DNA from: Thaumarchaeota archaeon UBA160
GTDB lineage: Archaea > Thermoproteota > Nitrososphaeria > Conexivisphaerales > UBA164
Reading direction: 5' to 3'
NCBI GenBank assembly: GCA_002506605.1
Contig: DAXX01000005.1
Location: 1 to 8,689, forward strand
Length of the DNA: 8,689 nucleotides
Shown here: one piece after another, positions 6,138-8,689 of the stretch
Layout: every line of letters starts with the position of its first letter
Numbering within the stretch: the first letter of the stretch is position 1
Notes under the pieces: generated by a model
Told to the model about the DNA's origin: nothing
Seen by the model: the letters and a program-made list of their open reading frames with translations, nothing else
The model's database searches: none
Made by a program: the position numbers and the translations under genes

Positions 6138-6152
6138 TTTTTATATAAATGT
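6138..6152 (-). promoter_or_regulatory. TATA element of the hemerythrin gene
   Basis: On the minus strand ATTTATATAAAAA is centred about 26 bp before the ATG at 6119, with no ribosome-binding site in the interval. It fits a leaderless archaeal promoter well. Confidence 0.5.
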
Positions 6153-6226
6153 ATTGCAACCAAAATGCAAAAAGATTTTTTAGCCTATTCGCATGTGAAC
6201 TTTTTAAAAACTAGATATGCAATGGT

Positions 6227-6307
6227 GTGCCTAATAAAAGTACGAAACTGGCAGATTATTTTTCATCGGCATCGAAAGGCAAGTTGAACGAAGATGAAGC
6301 AGCCTAA
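6227..6307 (+). CDS. Possible leaderless micro-ORF (26 aa) or pseudogene remnant
   Basis: A GTG at 6227 opens 26 codons ending in TAA. The product is hydrophilic and charged (PNKSTKLADYFSSASKGK, then an acidic LNEDEAA end). A TATA-like ACTTTTTAAAAAC (6199-6211) sits 17-27 bp upstream, the same geometry as the other leaderless genes here. Further peptide-like stretches appear in other frames just downstream (for example ALPDIVKKRELRY after 6322), so a frameshifted remnant of a longer gene is as likely as a real micro-protein. No family is recognised. Confidence 0.22.
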   Translation: MPNKSTKLADYFSSASKGKLNEDEAA

Positions 6308-6319
6308 AATTAGAAAAAT

Positions 6320-6331
6320 GCAAAGCTTTGC
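6320..6331. repeat. 12-bp perfect palindrome
   Basis: GCAAAGCTTTGC is its own reverse complement. It lies in the gene-free interval between the hemerythrin and oxidoreductase genes, 11 bp before the left arm of a longer inverted repeat. Possible binding site; no factor recognised. Confidence 0.5.
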
Positions 6332-6342
6332 CAGACATTGTT

Positions 6343-6406
6343 AAAAAGCGCGAACTGCGATATTAAATATAACGTGAAATTGAAGATAGTAACGATCGCG
6401 CTTTTT
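6343..6406. repeat. 11-bp perfect inverted repeat with 42-nt loop
   Basis: AAAAAGCGCGA (6343-6353) and TCGCGCTTTTT (6396-6406) are exact reverse complements. As RNA this makes a stable stem; read on either strand, the distal arm of the hairpin ends in a T-run. As DNA it could be the ends of a small non-autonomous element or an operator. The interval 6120-6569 contains no convincing gene beyond the micro-ORF at 6227. Confidence 0.5.
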
Positions 6407-6538
6407 CCTCTATAGAAATGGTTGATACGCTGTTTTGAGCTCATGCATACCATAAATTTTTTATTCAATTGAACGTAAGATAATTCTCTTTGAGTATTAA
6501 ACATATAAAAACAAAAGTAACTTTTCTGAGCAGGTTAA

Positions 6539-6549
6539 GCATAAATATG
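6539..6549 (+). promoter_or_regulatory. TATA element of the oxidoreductase-thrB operon
   Basis: GCATAAATATG is centred about 25 bp before the ATG at 6570 and no Shine-Dalgarno site follows, so the first gene is probably leaderless. The second gene of the operon is reached by coupling through its own internal ribosome-binding site. Confidence 0.45.
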
Positions 6550-6569
6550 TTAACATTTTTAAATCTGGT

Positions 6570-7433
6570 ATGAAAGTGGCCGTCGTAGGAGTTGGTCGCT
6601 GGGGAGAAAATCATGTAAAGGTGTTGAAAAAGTTAGGAAGACTTAATGGAATATATGATGCAGATTTTGTAAGGGCTACCAGCGTTGCTGAAAAATATGG
6701 AACGTTTGTCTACAACTCGATGGACGAAATAAATTCTCGATCAGTTGATGCAGTTGTCATAGCCACACCTGCTACTACGCACTATGATGTTGCAAAATTT
6801 TTTATAGAAAAGGGCATAGATATGCTAATAGAGAAGCCTCCTACAACAGATCTTGAAAGCATAAAAAAGCTCTATAACCTTTCTAAAGATAAAGTTAAGG
6901 TTGGTTTTGGCTTTATTGAAAGGTTTAATCCAGCTTTTGTCTCTTTTGAGGATTGTTACAGGGCTTCTTATAGCATATATTTTTATAGGTTAGCAACAGG
7001 CTCAAACATAAAAGATGTTGGGGTTGTGCTTGATCTGATGATTCACGATATAGACCTAGCAAACCACTTGTTTGGGGAACCCAAGGTTTTGCTAAAAAGA
7101 GTTGTCAGAGAGCAGGACAAAGACGTTACAGCTGAGGCATTAATTGAATACGGCAATACTAGGGCACACCTTATATCAAGCTGGAAATCACCCAGCAAAT
7201 TCAGAAAGATATTTTCGTTCAGCGATTCGGCGTTTGTAGAAGCTGACCTGGCTGAAAAGAAAGGATCTTGCTACAGAGTAGCTAATGAACCTAAGTTAGC
7301 TGAAGAAAAAAATGCAGATCTGTTAGAAGCTGAACATATTCAGTTTGAAAAATTTATTAAAGAAGGAAAAAGTTTTCCAGACATTTATGATGCCGTTAAA
7401 GATATGGAGGTAGCAGAGGAGATTCTCCATTGA
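6570..7433 (+). CDS. Gfo/Idh/MocA-family NAD(P)-dependent oxidoreductase
   Basis: The N-terminal Rossmann domain begins VAVVGVGRWGENH (3-15) and shows VVIATPATTHYDVA (62-75) and IEKPPTT (87-93), whose Lys89 is the usual catalytic lysine of the family. The C-terminal domain carries GFGFIERFNPAF (112-123) and GVVLDLMIHDIDLANHLFG (151-169), with Asp155 and His159 at the normal active-site positions. The 287 aa length is short for the family (typically 320-380), and the C-terminal sheet appears trimmed. Relatives often oxidise nucleotide-sugars or cyclitols; the substrate here is unknown. Its stop overlaps the thrB TTG, so the two are translated together, suggesting a linked role in amino-acid metabolism. 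That link is inference. Confidence 0.85.
   Translation: MKVAVVGVGRWGENHVKVLKKLGRLNGIYDADFVRATSVAEKYGTFVYNSMDEINSRSVDAVVIATPATTHYDVAKFFIEKGIDMLIEKPPTTDLESIKKLYNLSKDKVKVGFGFIERFNPAFVSFEDCYRASYSIYFYRLATGSNIKDVGVVLDLMIHDIDLANHLFGEPKVLLKRVVREQDKDVTAEALIEYGNTRAHLISSWKSPSKFRKIFSFSDSAFVEADLAEKKGSCYRVANEPKLAEEKNADLLEAEHIQFEKFIKEGKSFPDIYDAVKDMEVAEEILH
7416..7422 (+). promoter_or_regulatory. Shine-Dalgarno site that supports the thrB TTG start
   Basis: GAGGAGA ends seven bases before the TTG at 7430, inside the last codons of the upstream gene. A second purine block, GGAGGT (7406-7411), is further away. This supports initiation at TTG overlapping the TGA stop of the oxidoreductase. Confidence 0.5.
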
Positions 7434-8356
7434 AGGATCCAAAACCCAGTTTTAGGTTCGTATCAATCGAAAGCCCGATGAGCGCTGCAAACCTTTCAGC
7501 TGGCTTTGATGTGCTTGGGGTCGCCCTTGATGCCTATCATGACGAGCTCGATATCGAGCTCGACAAAAATCAAAAAACAATATCTGTTATCTCAAACGTA
7601 GAACTGCCGGAGGAAAACACGGCGCGAAGGGCTGCCGAGCTTTTCTTTAAAAAAGTTGAATTTTCAGGAGGGGTGAAGATTAATCTGAAGAAAGGGATAC
7701 CTGCAGGAAAAGGACTTGGCTCAAGTGGAGCTTCTGCGGCAGGGGTTGCATTTGCCCTAAACATAGCTTTCGGAAATATTTTGAATTTAGACGAAGTTAT
7801 AGACATAGCTGCAAACTCAGAAAGCTCCCCACATGCGGACAACGTTTCCGCAAGCCTGCTCGGAGGCTTTTCATTTGTATATGCAAGGAACCCTTACAGC
7901 GCGTTCTCCATATATAGGGACTGGAAGTTTTACATCATAATACCTAAATCTGAAACGCCTAGCTCAAAAACTGAGCTTCTCAGGAAGGCGTTAGGGGAGC
8001 CTGTTGCTTATGAGATGTATGTAGAAGAAAAGTACGCGTTTAATTCAATGCTTAAAGGTTTGCTGTACGATGATCAGACCTCTTTCGGTAAGGGCATGAA
8101 TACCGAAAGCTATCATCAATATGTGAGGGCTAGAACCGGGCTTTACACAGACTTTATCAAACTTAAGAAACCGCTTCTGGATTCAGGAGCGCTTGGAGTT
8201 TGCATAAGCGGTGCAGGCCCCTCAATACTCGTCCTGCCTGGAGAAGGAATTAGCTTGAGCACTGTAAACAAAATAATAAAAGACTACGAAGTGAAAGCAG
8301 ATGCAGTTGAAGCAAGAGTAAGTGAAGGCATAAAGATAAAGAAAAAGGAGCTTTAA
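7430..8356 (+). CDS. thrB: Homoserine kinase (GHMP kinase family)
   Basis: Homoserine kinase phosphorylates L-homoserine with ATP on the way to threonine. The 308 aa product has the three GHMP motifs: ESPMSAANLSAGFDVLG (14-30), the ATP-binding PAGKGLGSSGAS (91-102), and GALGVCISGAGPS (253-265). It also has SSPHADNVSASLLGGF (132-147), the form characteristic of ThrB (pH-x-DN-x-GG). The TTG start overlaps the upstream stop (TTGA) and has GAGGAGA at 7 nt. It gives about 13 residues before motif 1, slightly longer than usual. No threonine synthase or canonical homoserine dehydrogenase is visible beside it. ThrB is the best reading; a GHMP kinase with another substrate is a lesser possibility. Confidence 0.88.
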   Translation: MKDPKPSFRFVSIESPMSAANLSAGFDVLGVALDAYHDELDIELDKNQKTISVISNVELPEENTARRAAELFFKKVEFSGGVKINLKKGIPAGKGLGSSGASAAGVAFALNIAFGNILNLDEVIDIAANSESSPHADNVSASLLGGFSFVYARNPYSAFSIYRDWKFYIIIPKSETPSSKTELLRKALGEPVAYEMYVEEKYAFNSMLKGLLYDDQTSFGKGMNTESYHQYVRARTGLYTDFIKLKKPLLDSGALGVCISGAGPSILVLPGEGISLSTVNKIIKDYEVKADAVEARVSEGIKIKKKEL

Positions 8357-8369
8357 CCATGGGTTAAAG
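8351..8369. repeat. Hairpin/palindrome over the thrB stop codon
   Basis: CTTTAACC (8351-8358) and GGTTAAAG (8362-8369) are perfect complements around a 3-nt ATG loop, and the TAA stop (8354-8356) lies in the left arm. No T-run follows directly, so this is not a classical terminator. It could stabilise the 3' end of the operon mRNA or be a protein-binding dyad. Confidence 0.5.
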
Positions 8370-8408
8370 GGCAAAAGTTCCTTTCTGTAAGGGAGTGATG
8401 AATAGCCC

Positions 8409-8426
8409 TTATAAAATGATTTTATA
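8409..8426 (+). promoter_or_regulatory. Palindromic TATA-like element in the region after thrB
   Basis: TATAAAATGATTTTATA (8410-8426) is a perfect palindrome with one central base and contains CTTATAAAA, a good TATA match. It would start transcripts near 8435-8440, just before the omega-RNA-like segment. Symmetry makes the direction ambiguous, and an RNA stem is an alternative. Confidence 0.35.
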
Positions 8427-8449
8427 GGCGATCAAAAAATTTAGGAACA

Positions 8450-8555
8450 ACGTGCCTGAGAGACGCTGCGGAAGGCTAGCTGACATATAGCTCCAAAGGC
8501 GCGAGCTCTCTGGATGAAGCGAGAAGCCCAACAAGCAGGTCACGGTAGTCCACGT
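8450..8555 (+). ncRNA. Omega-RNA-like / degenerate tnpB 3' tail relic
   Basis: GGATGAAGCGAGAAGCCC (8512-8529) followed by GGTAGTCCAC (8544-8553) closely resembles the conserved 3' end of IS1341-type tnpB genes and their omega-RNA (typically GGATGAAGCAGGAAGCCC ... GGTAGTTCAC). A frame at 8480-8548 gives GASSLDEARSPTSRSR, like the LDEAGSP tails of such proteins, but a TAG stands at 8477-8479 and no TnpB body lies upstream, where thrB ends intact. The hairpin usually present between the two blocks is poorly formed. I read it as a relic or a free-standing omega-RNA-like transcript. The 5' boundary is a guess. Confidence 0.4.
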
Positions 8556-8564
8556 TTAACAAAC

Positions 8565-8630
8565 GCAGCTTGCCAGATGTCTTTGAAATTCATCGTAAAG
8601 AAAAGTCTAGCTGCTTGCCTCTATCTGGCA
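8565..8630 (+). other. Interleaved complementary segments (possible pseudoknot or RNA switch)
   Basis: GCAGCT (8565-8570) complements AGCTGC (8609-8614). The directly adjoining TGCCAGAT (8571-8578) complements ATCTGGCA (8623-8630). The order A-B-A'-B' cannot nest, so it forms either an H-type pseudoknot or alternative hairpins. A near-perfect direct repeat, GCAGCTTGCC (8565-8574) and GCTGCTTGCC (8610-8619), overlaps the arms. No known RNA family is recognised. Confidence 0.35.
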
Positions 8631-8631
8631 T

Positions 8632-8649
8632 AAAGTTAAAATTAACTTT
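8632..8649. promoter_or_regulatory. 18-bp palindrome, candidate operator of the next gene
   Basis: AAAGTTAA and TTAACTTT are exact inverted arms separated by AA. The site ends eight bases before a palindromic TATA element, where an archaeal repressor or activator dimer would be expected to bind. The identity of the regulator is unknown. Confidence 0.45.
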
Positions 8650-8656
8650 AACAAAA

Positions 8657-8670
8657 ATATAAATTTATAT
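8657..8670 (+). promoter_or_regulatory. Palindromic TATA element of the gene beginning at the right edge
   Basis: ATATAAATTTATAT is a perfect 14-bp palindrome centred about 21-24 bp before the tandem ATGATG at 8684-8689, the same leaderless geometry as elsewhere in the window. Only the start codons of that gene are inside the window. Confidence 0.45.
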
Positions 8671-8689
8671 TGCAAAAAGTATTATGATG

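Noticed and set aside
2942..6470. Shared 13-mer TTTTTATTCAATT at 2942-2954 and 6458-6470
   Set aside because: Both are AT-rich promoter-like segments. A two-copy match of this composition is not enough to call a repeat family.
6310..6504. 64-aa minus-strand open frame in the hemerythrin-oxidoreductase interval
   Set aside because: Its composition is atypical, it spans the perfect inverted repeat, it has no Shine-Dalgarno site and no TATA element at leaderless distance, and it resembles no family.
8395..8459. GTGATGA (8395-8401) and CTGA (8456-8459) as a C/D-box sRNA
   Set aside because: No internal D' or C' boxes are visible at suitable spacing, and the bases flanking C and D do not form the terminal stem expected of a kink-turn.
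8475..8570. Minus-strand open stretch reading like DYRDLLVGLLASSRELAP
   Set aside because: It is antisense to the omega-RNA-like block, ends in a TAG after about 30 codons and lacks a promoter or convincing start. Most likely a by-product of the conserved RNA sequence.
1..8689. tRNA, rRNA or CRISPR features
   Set aside because: No T-loop-like GTTCRAATC box with matching acceptor stem, no rRNA-like block and no regularly spaced direct repeats were seen on either strand by eye.

Overview
This window comes from an AT-rich archaeal genome. The evidence is a run of archaeal-type ribosomal proteins (uL3-uL4-uL23-uL2-uS19), TATA boxes about 22-29 bp upstream of start codons that imply leaderless mRNAs, GGAGGT/GGTGA Shine-Dalgarno sites only inside operons, and typically archaeal families (adenosine-specific kinase, TtuA/NcsA tRNA thiolase). 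The restored uL3 N-terminus and the DDREGTPN stretch look more like TACK (thaumarchaeal/crenarchaeal-like) proteins than euryarchaeal ones. I cannot place the order from the sequence alone.

Layout. Positions 1-108 are the extreme 3' end of an IS200/IS605-type tnpB with its omega-RNA hairpins; most of it lies outside the window. Positions 109-312 hold a nested dyad and the promoter of the ribosomal cluster. Positions 313-2929 are four tightly packed, translationally coupled genes (rpl3, rpl4, rpl23, rpl2). rps19 follows at 2973 with its own promoter. The expected rpl22-rps3-rpl29 genes do not follow, so the S10-type cluster is broken here. Next come a leaderless adenosine-specific kinase (3544-4032) and a TTG-started tRNA thiolase (4072-5049). 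The thiolase converges on, and overlaps, a small alpha/beta hydrolase on the minus strand. A minus-strand hemerythrin-domain protein follows (to 6119).

A 450-bp non-coding stretch (6120-6569) has an unusual density of symmetric sequence and one possible micro-ORF. It is followed by a two-gene plus-strand operon: a Gfo/Idh/MocA oxidoreductase overlapping, through a TTGA junction, a homoserine kinase. The last 330 bp hold no intact gene. They contain a hairpin over the thrB stop, a TATA-like palindrome, a second and different omega-RNA/tnpB-tail-like relic, interleaved complementary segments, and a palindromic operator/promoter that leads into an ATG at the window edge.

The strongest unusual observation is that rpl3 appears to start at an AUA codon. 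The conserved N-terminus (MGHRKHHAP...) is encoded in frame from an ATA with an ideally spaced GGTGA. No ATG, GTG, TTG or CTG lies between the upstream in-frame TGA and a TTG 28 codons too late. The bracketing of the window by two TnpB/omega-RNA-type ends and the structured 3' region are the next most interesting features. No complete new defence or mobile system is visible.
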